Positions 1 to 8,459 of a stretch of 64,000 nucleotides of DNA are shown in pieces. The position numbers and the translations under genes are program-made. The stretch comes from Halovenus rubra. GTDB taxonomy: Archaea; Halobacteriota; Halobacteria; Halobacteriales; Haloarculaceae. How positions within the stretch are numbered: position 1 is the first letter of the stretch; each line of letters starts with the position of its first letter. The stretch lies in assembly GCF_026586665.1 (NCBI RefSeq), contig NZ_JAODIY010000009.1, positions 372,001 through 436,000 of the forward strand, in the 5' to 3' direction. Under the pieces are notes generated by a model. It had not been told where the DNA came from. It worked only from the letters and a program-made list of their open reading frames with translations, and searched no databases.

Positions 1-577
1 GCGTCAACTTCTGTAGCTCCGGGCCGGGCGCTTCCGAACGCATCAACTCGGCACCGTTGACAGCCACTTCAGGAAGAATCGCAATCATCAACACGATAAT
101 TCCCATCCCGCCCAGCCACTGAGTGAGCTGTCGCCACATTAACACCGCATGCGAGTGTTGTTCGAGACTAATATCGCCAAGAACTGTGGCCCCTGTCGTC
201 GTGAACCCACTCGTCGATTCGAACAATGCGTTGACAACCGATGTAGTCAAAGCGTTGAACGACCCTGTCTGCAATCCAATCGTCGAATCCGTCCCGATGC
301 CTGCAAGCAAAAATGGAATTGTTCCCACAATTGGAGCAGCTATCCAAGCGAGAGAGACCAACAATAGTGCTTCCTGTGGCCCGAGGTCTGGATCAGGGTC
401 AAGACGTTTGAGTCCGAGACCAATGAACACGGTAATGATAATAGAGAGAATAAAAACCCAGATATCTTCCATATATACGACCGAAACCATCAGCGGAACC
501 AGCATCGTCAAGGCGAGATATGTGAGAATCGTCCCAAGCACGCCAAAGCTCGCTCGCCAATCAATTCGCCATGTCAT
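1..577 (-). CDS. trkH: Trk-type potassium uptake membrane subunit TrkH (C-terminus beyond the window)
   Basis: Membrane pore of the Trk K+ uptake system. I read 192 residues from an ATG at 577; the reading frame runs off the left edge, so the C-terminal part is missing. Hydrophobic helices lie at about residues 10-35, 40-55, 68-95 and 150-170. The segment around residues 119-132 (FESTSGFTTTGATVL) is the first selectivity-filter P-loop of the TrkH/KtrB family, and the following QWLGGMG is also typical. It lies 107 bases downstream of trkA on the same strand, so the pair is probably co-transcribed, with TrkA gating this channel from the cytoplasm. No closer in-frame start was seen upstream. Family assignment is firm. 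Confidence 0.93.
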   Translation of the reverse strand, partial: MTWRIDWRASFGVLGTILTYLALTMLVPLMVSVVYMEDIWVFILSIIITVFIGLGLKRLDPDPDLGPQEALLLVSLAWIAAPIVGTIPFLLAGIGTDSTIGLQTGSFNALTTSVVNALFESTSGFTTTGATVLGDISLEQHSHAVLMWRQLTQWLGGMGIIVLMIAILPEVAVNGAELMRSEAPGPELQKLT

Positions 578-684
578 AATCGTCGGTAACTGTAGGAATT
601 GACCAATGGGAAGGGCTTGAGTATTACGATAGACGAGTTCTTCGCTAAGCCGGCGTCTTGTTCGGATAACCCAGACTGTGCCAG

Positions 685-2022
685 TCAGGCCAAGCAGGTG
701 AGATCGCTCACGTACTCTGTCTCGACGAAAACGACAATGTGGTCGCCTTCACGAAGTTTTGTCTCACCTCGGGGCGGAATGAGCCTGTTGTTACGCGTGA
801 CAGCGCCAATGACAAAAGGGAAAGAAATCTCGGCATCCAACTCCCGAATCGGAGTCTCGTCTAGTTCGCTGTCGGCGTCTAGTTCAAATTCGAGGACCTC
901 TGCCTGGTCGTGTTCGAGAACCGAAAGATTCTCAGCGACGCTTTCGAAACTAAATCGGATTATCTCTTCGGCTGTCACCTCGCGTGGATTGATAGCGACA
1001 TCGATGCCGATTTCTTCGAAAAGGTCGACGTACTGCAAGTTGTCCACCGTCGCGACGACGCGGTCAACGCCAAGACGTTTGGCAAGAACCGCAACGAGCA
1101 GGTCACGCTCGTCGGCATCGATTGCTGCGAGTAATACGTCGGCCTCGTCGATGTGCTCTCGCATCAGGAACTCCGTATCTGCCGGGTCGTGTTGCATCAC
1201 GAGTGTCTCAGGTAACTCCTCGGCAAGATGACGAGCGCGGTCTTTATCCTCTTCGATGAGTGTCGGTTCGAGCCCACGTTCTTCAAGCAATCTAGCGGCG
1301 TGATAGCCGATGTCGCTTCCCCCGACGATAACAATCTCGTCTGCACTGCCTGGAGTCTTGTCTGATGCAAGGTCCATGGCAAACGACTGGACACTCTCAG
1401 GGCTTCCAATGACGACGGCTCTGTCGCCCGCCTTGATACGCGTCTCCCCGCTGGGAATCAAGATATTGTCACCGCGAAATAGGCCAGCAAAGGTGAGCGA
1501 TTCGAACCGGTCTGCTTTTGCAATAGTTTGGCCGGTGATTGGGCTTTCCTCACAGATTTCGAACTCCGCCATCTGGACGATTCCTCCTGCGAACGGATCG
1601 ATGTCAATGGCTTCGGGTAACCCGATAACCCGGACAATATCCTCGGCGGTGAGCACGTCTGAACACACCATGAAATCGACGCCAAAGGCAGACCGGTTCT
1701 GTTCCCATGTCTTGAGATACTCGTTGCTTTTTGTCCGGGCTATCGTGAACGGGCTTCCGAGTGTCTTCGCGGTGCCACACGCGATAAGATTTGCTCTGTC
1801 GTCGTCAGTACAGGCAATAAAGAGATCTGCGTCTTCGGTTTCTGCGGTCTGTAATGTTTGCATTGACGTTCCATCGCCGCTCATCGTCAGCACATCGAGT
1901 TGGTATTTCAGGTCTTCAGCTCGGTCGGGGTCCTTGTCGACAATAGTAACATCATGGCTGGGAGCTAAATCCTCGGCTATCGCGGTTCCGACTTCCCCAG
2001 CGCCAATAATGACGATATCCAT
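685..2022 (-). CDS. trkA: Trk potassium uptake regulatory protein TrkA
   Basis: Cytoplasmic nucleotide-binding regulator of TrkH. The 445 residues form two RCK units in tandem. The first begins with the Rossmann motif GAGEVG at residues 7-12 and acidic DKDPDR at the end of beta 2. An RCK_C domain follows at about 140-215. The second Rossmann unit starts near residue 228 with GGSDIG, less canonical than the first, and a second RCK_C ends the protein (about 365-445). Length and domain order match full-length TrkA. It precedes trkH on the same strand. NAD(H)/ATP gating of the channel is family knowledge. Confidence 0.95.
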   Translation of the reverse strand: MDIVIIGAGEVGTAIAEDLAPSHDVTIVDKDPDRAEDLKYQLDVLTMSGDGTSMQTLQTAETEDADLFIACTDDDRANLIACGTAKTLGSPFTIARTKSNEYLKTWEQNRSAFGVDFMVCSDVLTAEDIVRVIGLPEAIDIDPFAGGIVQMAEFEICEESPITGQTIAKADRFESLTFAGLFRGDNILIPSGETRIKAGDRAVVIGSPESVQSFAMDLASDKTPGSADEIVIVGGSDIGYHAARLLEERGLEPTLIEEDKDRARHLAEELPETLVMQHDPADTEFLMREHIDEADVLLAAIDADERDLLVAVLAKRLGVDRVVATVDNLQYVDLFEEIGIDVAINPREVTAEEIIRFSFESVAENLSVLEHDQAEVLEFELDADSELDETPIRELDAEISFPFVIGAVTRNNRLIPPRGETKLREGDHIVVFVETEYVSDLTCLA

Positions 2023-2192
2023 TGCTCAGAACGTATCGGTGAGCAAACTAAGTGGTTTCCCATTAGAATACTACGACGGGGAACAGTTACGGGCCTCTAT
2101 GCCTCACAAGCACGAAACCAACGCATTGAACTCAGACAGCAGGCAAGTGGGTTGGTGCTGCTCAACCGACACTTGGGTGACTAGATTATCAG

Positions 2193-2876
2193 TTACGTAT
2201 CAGAGAGGTCTGTACCGCCTACGTCACGGTACAATCCGGAAACGGGTGGCTCAGACAACTCGTCTCCACCTGCGCCGACAGTTGCTAAGATTGTTAGGGC
2301 GTCGGGAACCGACATAGTTGTTTCAGTGACCTGTCCCTGCCGTACTGCGAGCAAGTGCCCACCAATGGTGGGATTCGGTGCGAGTGGAACAAACACCGTC
2401 ACACGTTCATCGTCATCTGTCCAGTTAGCTCCGCTTTGTCGACCAACGACGAACGCGAGAACATCGACACCATCTGTGAGTTCAATCGAGACTACGTCCC
2501 GAAATCCACTACCGTCTTCGAGCACGACTCGCCGTGACCGCCGGAGACTATTGTAGATTGGTCCGACTCCGGGAGCGCGAGTAATGAGCCTATCCACGGT
2601 GTCACCGAGTTGTCCCCCGTATCTGTGCCGTAATCCTGCCCCACAGACGACAAAGACGAGTGGTACCACGACGAGAGAGAGACCGATAGCAATGCTAGAG
2701 TGAACAGGGCCTTCGACACCTGCAATGTTCAAAAGCCCATACAGCTGTGAGCCAACGCCACGCAACAGTCCCGCAAGCCCATAGAGAACTACCGTGAGCA
2801 ACAGAAGTGGCAAGAAAAATGCGAGTCCGGCTAGCATGTCCTGACTGATACGACCCCAGAACGACTGTGCTGTCAT
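2193..2876 (-). CDS. DUF502 family membrane protein
   Basis: 227 residues. Two hydrophobic helices (about residues 14-36 and 60-85) flank a short loop. A cytoplasmic region follows with the family-typical PGVGPIYNSLRR segment (about 104-115) and then the VFVPLAPNPTIGGHLLAV stretch, both hallmarks of DUF502. The function of the family is not established. It is monocistronic-looking, on the same strand as trkA but 170 bases upstream of it, and 38 bases downstream of the methyltransferase gene. The start at 2876 gives a normal short polar N-terminus before the first helix. Confidence 0.85.
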   Translation of the reverse strand: MTAQSFWGRISQDMLAGLAFFLPLLLLTVVLYGLAGLLRGVGSQLYGLLNIAGVEGPVHSSIAIGLSLVVVPLVFVVCGAGLRHRYGGQLGDTVDRLITRAPGVGPIYNSLRRSRRVVLEDGSGFRDVVSIELTDGVDVLAFVVGRQSGANWTDDDERVTVFVPLAPNPTIGGHLLAVRQGQVTETTMSVPDALTILATVGAGGDELSEPPVSGLYRDVGGTDLSDT

Positions 2877-2914
2877 ACCAACTGGTATCAGGGGTTGTTT
2901 GTTAGCGTTCCGTC

Positions 2915-3781
2915 TCAGTCGGATGCCTCGGCAGTAATGAGGTAGTAGCCGATAACTCCGTTTTTGACAAAGTTGTGTATGTTTGAGTGTGCCTCGAACG
3001 CTTCGACCTGCACCGGTGACTCTTTTCCAAGTGTGTCAAGAACGCGCCCGACTGGGCTTGCTACCTTCGAAAAGCGACTGCGGCGCTTTGTCGACTGTAG
3101 AACTCCCCCAGACATATTCCTGATTTCGATGTTTCCATACCCAGTCGTTTCTAGCGCTTTCTCAAACAGTGTAATCGGCCCAACTCTGATACCTAGTGCG
3201 TCGTTTATCTGTTTTAGCTGACTTTTTTGTTCATCCGAGAGAGGGCCTGCGTTTGGGCGCAAGAAGATATCGGTAAACGCCACACGCCCGTCATCAACGA
3301 GTACCCGCTGTGCTTGCGCCAGTGCTTTCTGTCGGTCGGACGAGTGTGAAAGCGCTTCTAACCCCCAGACGACATCTATCGAAGTATCTGCAATTGTCTC
3401 AAGTTTATGGAAGTCATCGTAGCGAAACTCTGTTTCCTCCTCGACGCCGTGGTTGCTTGCGTGCTCACGGGCCAACTCAAGTTGTGCCTCGGAGATATTG
3501 ATACCAACAACAGTCGCATCATGGGCACGGGCGTTCCAGACGGAGTCCTCACCAGCACCACAACCGATGTTGAGAACCCGGTCCCCGTTGGAGATGTCCG
3601 CAGCGTCAGAGAGGATTCGCATCGTGTTCATCGCTGCTGGACCGGGCTCGTCGTGGTCGTCGTCGTAGTAGCCGAGATGGAGACTGCGATGACCCTGATA
3701 CTCCCACTGCTTTTCGTAGGTTTTCAGCAACTCGTCGTAAATCGCGGCAACTTCATCGGTATCGAGCGCGTTGTCACCCAT
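2915..3781 (-). CDS. SAM-dependent class I methyltransferase
   Basis: 288 residues. The SAM-binding motif I VLNIGCGAGEDS sits at residues 69-80, an acidic/hydrophobic motif II follows near VVGINIS, and DVVWGLEALSHSSD forms motif IV. The layout resembles the small-molecule methyltransferases related to cyclopropane-fatty-acid, tocopherol and sarcosine methyltransferases. The N-terminal YEKQWEYQGHRSLHLGYYD segment is typical of that group. The substrate cannot be read from the sequence. Its stop lies 38 bases before the DUF502 gene on the same strand, so the two may be co-transcribed. Confidence 0.85.
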   Translation of the reverse strand: MGDNALDTDEVAAIYDELLKTYEKQWEYQGHRSLHLGYYDDDHDEPGPAAMNTMRILSDAADISNGDRVLNIGCGAGEDSVWNARAHDATVVGINISEAQLELAREHASNHGVEEETEFRYDDFHKLETIADTSIDVVWGLEALSHSSDRQKALAQAQRVLVDDGRVAFTDIFLRPNAGPLSDEQKSQLKQINDALGIRVGPITLFEKALETTGYGNIEIRNMSGGVLQSTKRRSRFSKVASPVGRVLDTLGKESPVQVEAFEAHSNIHNFVKNGVIGYYLITAEASD

Positions 3782-3860
3782 TCATCACGGCGTAGTACTG
3801 TCACGAGAATAAGCGTTTGCACTGGACAAACAGTGGGACAAACACCTAAAACGTCAGTTG

Positions 3861-3868
3861 TTTACTAG
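3861..3868 (+). promoter_or_regulatory. TATA-like box of the rhodanese gene
   Basis: TTTACTAG lies 21-28 bases before the ATG at 3889, compatible with transcription starting at or just before the start codon. Inferred from spacing only. Confidence 0.4.
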
Positions 3869-3888
3869 CACAAAAATAAAGGATAGCC

Positions 3889-4248
3889 ATGGTTGACGAG
3901 ATACGCCCGTCGGAACTCGAACCCCTGCTAGAAACAGATGAGGAACCGGTCATCGTCGATATTCGAAACCAAATGTCGTTTAGACAGCATCACATCCCCG
4001 GAAGCCAGAACATCCCCTTTCAGCAGTTACCCCAAGAAGTCGAGGCAGTTCGGGGCGAAGACCACGTTGTCACAGTCTGTCCCCACGGGAAAGCGAGTAT
4101 CAAGGCAGCACGCCTCATCGCGTCGTTCGAGGGGTTCGATGGAGATGTTGAGAGTCTCGAAACTGGTATCACCGGTTGGGACGGGCCACTGGCGAGTGAT
4201 AGTGGGCAAACCGATGAACCTGACGAGTCCTCAGCTGCACCGTTTTAA
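3889..4248 (+). CDS. Rhodanese-like domain protein
   Basis: 119 residues, a single rhodanese domain. Features: VIVDIRNQMSFRQHHIPGSQNIPF (about residues 21-44; the family DxR and HIPGA/S motifs) and the active-site loop CPHGKAS with Cys64 as the probable persulfide-carrying residue. The last 20 residues are acidic and disordered-looking. Single-domain rhodaneses move sulfane sulfur or act in cyanide or thiol metabolism; the acceptor is unknown. It stands alone between a minus-strand methyltransferase gene and a small membrane protein gene. Confidence 0.88.
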   Translation: MVDEIRPSELEPLLETDEEPVIVDIRNQMSFRQHHIPGSQNIPFQQLPQEVEAVRGEDHVVTVCPHGKASIKAARLIASFEGFDGDVESLETGITGWDGPLASDSGQTDEPDESSAAPF

Positions 4249-4376
4249 CCCATATCGGCTCTGATGAATCACCATACATTGAGGGTGTCATAGAAGAGTC
4301 CCACACCGTGATTACGCTGTGACCAGAGTTCGCTGAGCCCCTTATTTTACCATAATTGAATAACATAATTGTCAAT

Positions 4377-4871
4377 GTGGAACGAGAGATCCCTGAAAAG
4401 TGGGTTGGTAACCCTGGCCCCCCATCGGGAGCACTGATCCAGAACCAGATTCTCAAACCACCCTATGGCTACGTAATTGGTATTATAATCTGGCCAATCT
4501 TTCTATCGATCATATCAGTGTCAATTGCGATGTCTTTGCAGATCGGCTTTTTCTTAATCACCAGTCTTATTGTAGTTGTAGGTGGGCCATTGACGATCAT
4601 AAGTTCGGCATGTGTACTGAGCATCACTGCTTGGAACACACCGGACAAGCAAATTCAGCAGTATGTCGCCGTCTTAACTGCGCTATTTTTTCTGTCAGTA
4701 CCGCTGTTCTATTTGTGGGCTACTACCGGAACGGTTTTCCTACAGGATAGAGGGTTGAGTGCCTTTGCAGCACACGAATTAATAAGGATTGTATTTCTCG
4801 GTCCGGCGATTGGTTTCGTGTTTGTGGTTTTTTCGCTGATGATTTTCGCTTCCCGGTATCGACGCAACTGA
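4377..4871 (+). CDS. Hypothetical four-helix membrane protein
   Basis: About 164 residues with hydrophobic segments at roughly residues 33-55, 57-80, 92-115 and 130-155, and a charged tail RYRRN. I do not recognise the family. The reading frame opens with a TTG at 4356. A TATA-like TTATTTTA at 4342-4349 is 27-35 bases before the in-frame GTG at 4377, so I prefer that GTG as a leaderless start (VERE...); the TTG would add seven residues. It ends 20 bases before the convergent DUF7260 gene. A genuine gene is likely given the clean membrane topology, but there is no functional clue. Confidence 0.6.
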   Translation: MEREIPEKWVGNPGPPSGALIQNQILKPPYGYVIGIIIWPIFLSIISVSIAMSLQIGFFLITSLIVVVGGPLTIISSACVLSITAWNTPDKQIQQYVAVLTALFFLSVPLFYLWATTGTVFLQDRGLSAFAAHELIRIVFLGPAIGFVFVVFSLMIFASRYRRN

Positions 4872-4891
4872 ATGTCCAGTCAAACGGTATC

Positions 4892-6019
4892 TCAACCCCG
4901 CTGAGAGAGTGTTCGTGCGAGGAGTGTCCGACGTTCATCGAGTTGTTCGATATGCGTAATTCCAGTACAAAGCGCCGGGAACGTAAACGGAGCATCCTTG
5001 TAGAGATACTCCTGTAAAAACCCTTCCTGACAGCTAAACCGATTGTTTGCAGCATGAATATCCTGCTGTCGTGTTTCGAGTACGGATTCACACTGCTCCT
5101 GTGCGTCTCGAAGTGTACTCTCTGTCTCAACGAGGGTATCGAAAGAGTACGCACGGAGGTCGGCCTTGCTGTGTGACCTGAGACAAGACCGTGTTGAGTC
5201 AAGTTTCGAGCGACTTCTTCGAAGTGAACGCTGTTCGGACCGAACTGAGTCGATGAGATTCTGGCGTTGTTTGGCTGACTGTCTCGCTTGCTCGACGAGC
5301 AACTGCTTGACTGGGTCACTGAACTGATGTCCGCTTATGATAACGCTCGCCACGTCAGACCCGAATTCGGCAGAGATGTGCTCGAAGAGCGTCTCGTCGT
5401 ACTCCCTCTGAAAATCGGGCAAAGCCAGAATCGTGTTGTGATATGTCTCTTTGACCTGTTCAAGCTGTTGCCGACCCTGACGTGTTTTCGAGACCCTGGC
5501 TGTTGTCGTCCCGTAGGTCGGTTGGTTCGCAGTAGACATCGACGCGACGGCGTCAGCAAACTCAATGAATGCGTCACGTTCGGCAGCCAGACTAGTCTGT
5601 TCTTCGTTGAGTTCGTCTTCTGCTGTCGATAGATAGCCACCAGCGACCGCTAGCCCCGCAAGCACGTCCGTATCGACTTTCAACCCAACCGCGTACGAGG
5701 CGAGACTCGTCGCGATGCTATGTAATGTAATCAATGGCAACAACATCGGGACCAACAGCAAAACGAAGAGTGCGCCGCCAGTAGACACAGCTACGACCCG
5801 TCGTTCAGCGGCGAGATAGGTGATTAGCTGACCGGCCCATCCCGAGTAAGACATTCGTTTGGCAGCATTATCTCGGTCAACTGGGCAAAAAGAGCGAACG
5901 GTCGTTAGTTTCTCATTATCTGCTGTGTTACCCTGACTCTTGTTCACAAATGCCCCGACAAGTAAACTCATACCGCAAAGACTAGAACGCGTTGACATTA
6001 ATCCTTTCGTATGAACCAA
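4892..6019 (-). CDS. DUF7260-like coiled-coil membrane protein
   Basis: Up to 375 residues. A hydrophobic hairpin lies at about residues 78-115, followed by a long helical, charged region rich in Glu, Arg and Gln, then the C-terminal signature YLYKDAPFTFPALCTGITHIEQLDERRTL. The EYLY..(F/Y)P.L pattern near the C-terminus matches haloarchaeal DUF7260 proteins as I know them. The start is uncertain: the first Met at 6019 adds about 55 residues of ordinary sequence, while MSYSGWAGQLITYLAAERR starts just before the membrane hairpin. Function is unknown. It is divergent from rqcH with 86 bases between. Confidence 0.65.
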   Translation of the reverse strand: MVHTKGLMSTRSSLCGMSLLVGAFVNKSQGNTADNEKLTTVRSFCPVDRDNAAKRMSYSGWAGQLITYLAAERRVVAVSTGGALFVLLLVPMLLPLITLHSIATSLASYAVGLKVDTDVLAGLAVAGGYLSTAEDELNEEQTSLAAERDAFIEFADAVASMSTANQPTYGTTTARVSKTRQGRQQLEQVKETYHNTILALPDFQREYDETLFEHISAEFGSDVASVIISGHQFSDPVKQLLVEQARQSAKQRQNLIDSVRSEQRSLRRSRSKLDSTRSCLRSHSKADLRAYSFDTLVETESTLRDAQEQCESVLETRQQDIHAANNRFSCQEGFLQEYLYKDAPFTFPALCTGITHIEQLDERRTLLARTLSQRG

Positions 6020-6074
6020 CAGGTTCAGCCATAATCAGTAGTTGATGGCACTGTCAATCAGGGGTCGAGTGACA

Positions 6075-6082
6075 CCTTTATC
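6075..6082 (+). promoter_or_regulatory. TATA-like box of rqcH
   Basis: CTTTATCA lies 24-31 bases before the ATG at 6106, the spacing of a leaderless archaeal transcript. Confidence 0.45.
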
Positions 6083-6105
6083 AGTCCCGTCGCGGAAAAA
6101 CGGTT

Positions 6106-8235
6106 ATGGAAGCTAAGCGGGAAATGACGAGCGTCGACATTGCGGCGTTCGTCGGGGAGTTCGCCGCCTACGAGGGCGCACGCCTCGACAAGGCGTACCT
6201 CTATGAGGATGGCATGGTTCGGTTGAAGCTCCGCCACTACGACCGCGGGCGAGTGGAGTTGCTTATCGATATCGGTGAGACAAAACACGTCCGCGTGGCA
6301 GACCCCGACCGTGTGCCACCGGCCCCGGAGCGACCACCGAACTTTGCGATGATGCTCCGGAACCGACTGCAAGGTGCCGAACTCGTCGGGATTAATCAGT
6401 TTGAGTTCGACCGTATCATCGAGATAGAGTTCGACCGCGAAGATGGTCGGACCACAATCGTTGCGGAGTTATTCGGTGATGGAAACATCGCTGTCCTCGA
6501 CGAAACGAGAACAGTAGTCGACTGTCTCGATACGGTCAGGCTGAAATCACGGACTGTTGCGCCGGGTTCACAGTACGATTTTCCCGACGCCAGATTCAAC
6601 CCACTTGCTATCGAGGAAGATGGGTTTATCACGCGGATGGACCAGTCAGACACTGATGTCGTTCGGACTCTCGCGACACAGTTGAATTTTGGTGGGCTGT
6701 GGGCAGAAGAAATCTGCACCCGAGCCGGCGTCGAGAAGACACTCGATATCAAAGAAGCCACCACAGATGACTACGGTCAATTGTACGACACTGTCCAGCA
6801 TTTGAGTGCCCGTCTCAGCCGTGGTGACCTCGATGCCAGAATCTACTTCGACGGTGAGAGCGAAGATGACGACGAAGACACAGATTGCGTCGATGTGACA
6901 CCAGTCTCACTGAAAGAACACCAAGCGCTGAAACGAGAACAGTACGATCAGTTCACCGAAGCACTCGATTCGTACTTCACGACGCTGGACGAGGAAGACG
7001 AGACACCGTCGAAAAGCACTCCGGACAGACCGGATTTTGAGGGAGAAATCGAGAAAAACGAACGGATTATCGAACAGCAGAAAGGCGCTATCGACAACTT
7101 CGACAGACAGGCAGAAACAGAACGAGAGAAAGCCGAAGCGCTGTACGCAGAGTATGACCTCGTAGATGCGATTCTGACGACGGTCCGAGAGGCGCGTGCC
7201 GAGAGTACCCCTTGGGACGATATCGAAGCACGGTTCGACGAAGGCAAAGAACGCGATATTGAGGAGGCCAAAGCAGTCAACTCTCTTGACGGAAGTGAGG
7301 GAACAGTAACCATCTCAGTTGGCGACCACAACGTAACGCTCCGAGTCCGAGACGGCGTGGAGAAAAATGCTGACCGGCTATACAAAGAGGCGAAACGAAT
7401 CGAAGGGAAAAAGGAGGGTGCACAGGAGGCAATTGCGAATACACGAGAGGAGCTAGAAGCGGTCAAAAAACGACGGGAGGAGTGGGAAGTCGATGACCAC
7501 GAATCAACATCTGAACCGGACGAAGAGTCCGAAAATGTCGATTGGCTCACGCGCGACTCGATTCCAATCAGGTCTTCCGAGAAGTGGTACGAGGCGTACC
7601 GGTGGTTCCATACCAGCGACGGGTACCTCGTCATTGGGGGACGAAACGCCGACCAGAACGAAGAGCTTGTCAAGAAATATCTCGACCGTGGGGACCTGTT
7701 TTTCCACACGCAAGCACACGGAGGTCCAGCGACGATACTGAAAGCGACAGGACCGAGCGAATCCTACGACGAGAGTATCGAAGTGTCCGACCAGGCAAAA
7801 CAGGAAGCCGCGGAGTTTGCGGTATCGTACTCCTCTATCTGGAAAGGCGGAAAGTTTGCAGCCGATGTCTACATGGTCAACCACGACCAAGTCTCGAAAA
7901 CGCCCGAAAGTGGTGAGTACCTAGAGAAAGGCGGATTTGCGATACGTGGAGACCGAACGTATTTCGAGGATACTGCTGTTGGGGTAGCAGTCGGATTGAC
8001 TTGTGAACCTGAGACGCGAGTCATCGGTGGACCACCCGCTGTAATCACCGAGAGAGCAGAGGCAGCCATCGAAGTTGAGCCCGGAAAATACGCCCAAAAC
8101 GACATTGCAAAGCGCCTCTACAGAGAGTTCAAGCAGAAATTTGTCGATAACTCCTTTGTCAGGAAGATAGCGAGTCCGGACCTCATTCAGGAGTTTCTCC
8201 CACCGGGGCAGAGTTCGATGACACACACCGACTGA
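6106..8235 (+). CDS. rqcH: Ribosome rescue protein RqcH (NFACT family)
   Basis: 709 residues, full length for the archaeal Rqc2/NEMF-like family formerly called fibronectin-binding proteins. The NFACT-N domain (about 1-200) begins with MTSVDIAAFVGEFAAYEGARLDK. A helix-hairpin-helix/coiled-coil central region rich in Glu and Lys follows (about 230-470). The NFACT-R domain begins near SSEKWYEAYRWFHTSDGYLVIGGR (about 490), with the FFHTQAHGGPATILK segment typical of the family. Relatives bind stalled 50S subunits and tRNA and add C-terminal tails to nascent chains. It is preceded by a leaderless-type promoter and stands alone. The assignment is strong; tail-adding activity here is inference. Confidence 0.92.
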   Translation: MEAKREMTSVDIAAFVGEFAAYEGARLDKAYLYEDGMVRLKLRHYDRGRVELLIDIGETKHVRVADPDRVPPAPERPPNFAMMLRNRLQGAELVGINQFEFDRIIEIEFDREDGRTTIVAELFGDGNIAVLDETRTVVDCLDTVRLKSRTVAPGSQYDFPDARFNPLAIEEDGFITRMDQSDTDVVRTLATQLNFGGLWAEEICTRAGVEKTLDIKEATTDDYGQLYDTVQHLSARLSRGDLDARIYFDGESEDDDEDTDCVDVTPVSLKEHQALKREQYDQFTEALDSYFTTLDEEDETPSKSTPDRPDFEGEIEKNERIIEQQKGAIDNFDRQAETEREKAEALYAEYDLVDAILTTVREARAESTPWDDIEARFDEGKERDIEEAKAVNSLDGSEGTVTISVGDHNVTLRVRDGVEKNADRLYKEAKRIEGKKEGAQEAIANTREELEAVKKRREEWEVDDHESTSEPDEESENVDWLTRDSIPIRSSEKWYEAYRWFHTSDGYLVIGGRNADQNEELVKKYLDRGDLFFHTQAHGGPATILKATGPSESYDESIEVSDQAKQEAAEFAVSYSSIWKGGKFAADVYMVNHDQVSKTPESGEYLEKGGFAIRGDRTYFEDTAVGVAVGLTCEPETRVIGGPPAVITERAEAAIEVEPGKYAQNDIAKRLYREFKQKFVDNSFVRKIASPDLIQEFLPPGQSSMTHTD

Positions 8236-8256
8236 GTTTAGAAGAACACATAAAAG

Positions 8257-8398
8257 GTGACACCAGTCTGGACCGCTGGTGGCACGGCGGACAAGTCGGA
8301 GCCCGCAGCTAGCCGGGCATGTGTAAGCAGGGAACTACCCGGCAACCTAATATAGCAAGCCTAGGCGAATGAACGATTCCCCGGACGTCTGTGGCCAC
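8257..8398 (+). ncRNA. Candidate structured RNA or palindromic element downstream of rqcH
   Basis: The gap between rqcH and the acyl-CoA dehydrogenase gene holds unusually GC-rich, foldable sequence. A hairpin at 8257-8285 pairs GTG.CACCAG with CTGGTG.CAC around a 9-base loop. A second pairs GCCCG (8301-8305) with CGGGC (8314-8318). GTGGC (8279-8283) can alternatively pair with GCCAC (8394-8398), closing the whole segment. A short GAAT/ATTC hairpin lies near 8368-8380. No long reading frame fits. I cannot match it to tRNA, RNase P or SRP RNA: it lacks the RNase P core and the SRP GGAAGGAAGC segment. Strand is uncertain. Treat as a candidate only. Confidence 0.3.
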
Positions 8399-8438
8399 TT
8401 AAAAAGAGAGGAGCGACTGAGTAGCTACCGGTGTGGAT

Positions 8439-8447
8439 AAAAAAAAA
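8439..8447 (-). terminator. Oligo-T terminator of the acyl-CoA dehydrogenase gene
   Basis: Nine consecutive A on the plus strand read as T9 on the minus strand, beginning 13 bases after the stop codon of the gene at 8460. Archaeal termination at T-rich tracts is well known. Confidence 0.6.
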
Positions 8448-8459
8448 GAGAGAGCCGAG

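Noticed and set aside
123-602. 159-residue plus-strand open frame
   Set aside because: It is antisense to the trkH frame, which shows a clear selectivity-filter motif; the plus frame is basic and Ser/Thr-rich like other antisense shadows.
6948-7709. 253-residue Ser/Arg-rich antisense frame within rqcH
   Set aside because: Long antisense frames with Ser/Arg bias are expected in haloarchaeal genes with strong third-position bias; rqcH itself is well supported.
8257-8398. SRP RNA or RNase P RNA
   Set aside because: The gap is too short and lacks the RNase P core motif and the SRP S-domain GGAAGGAAGC segment.
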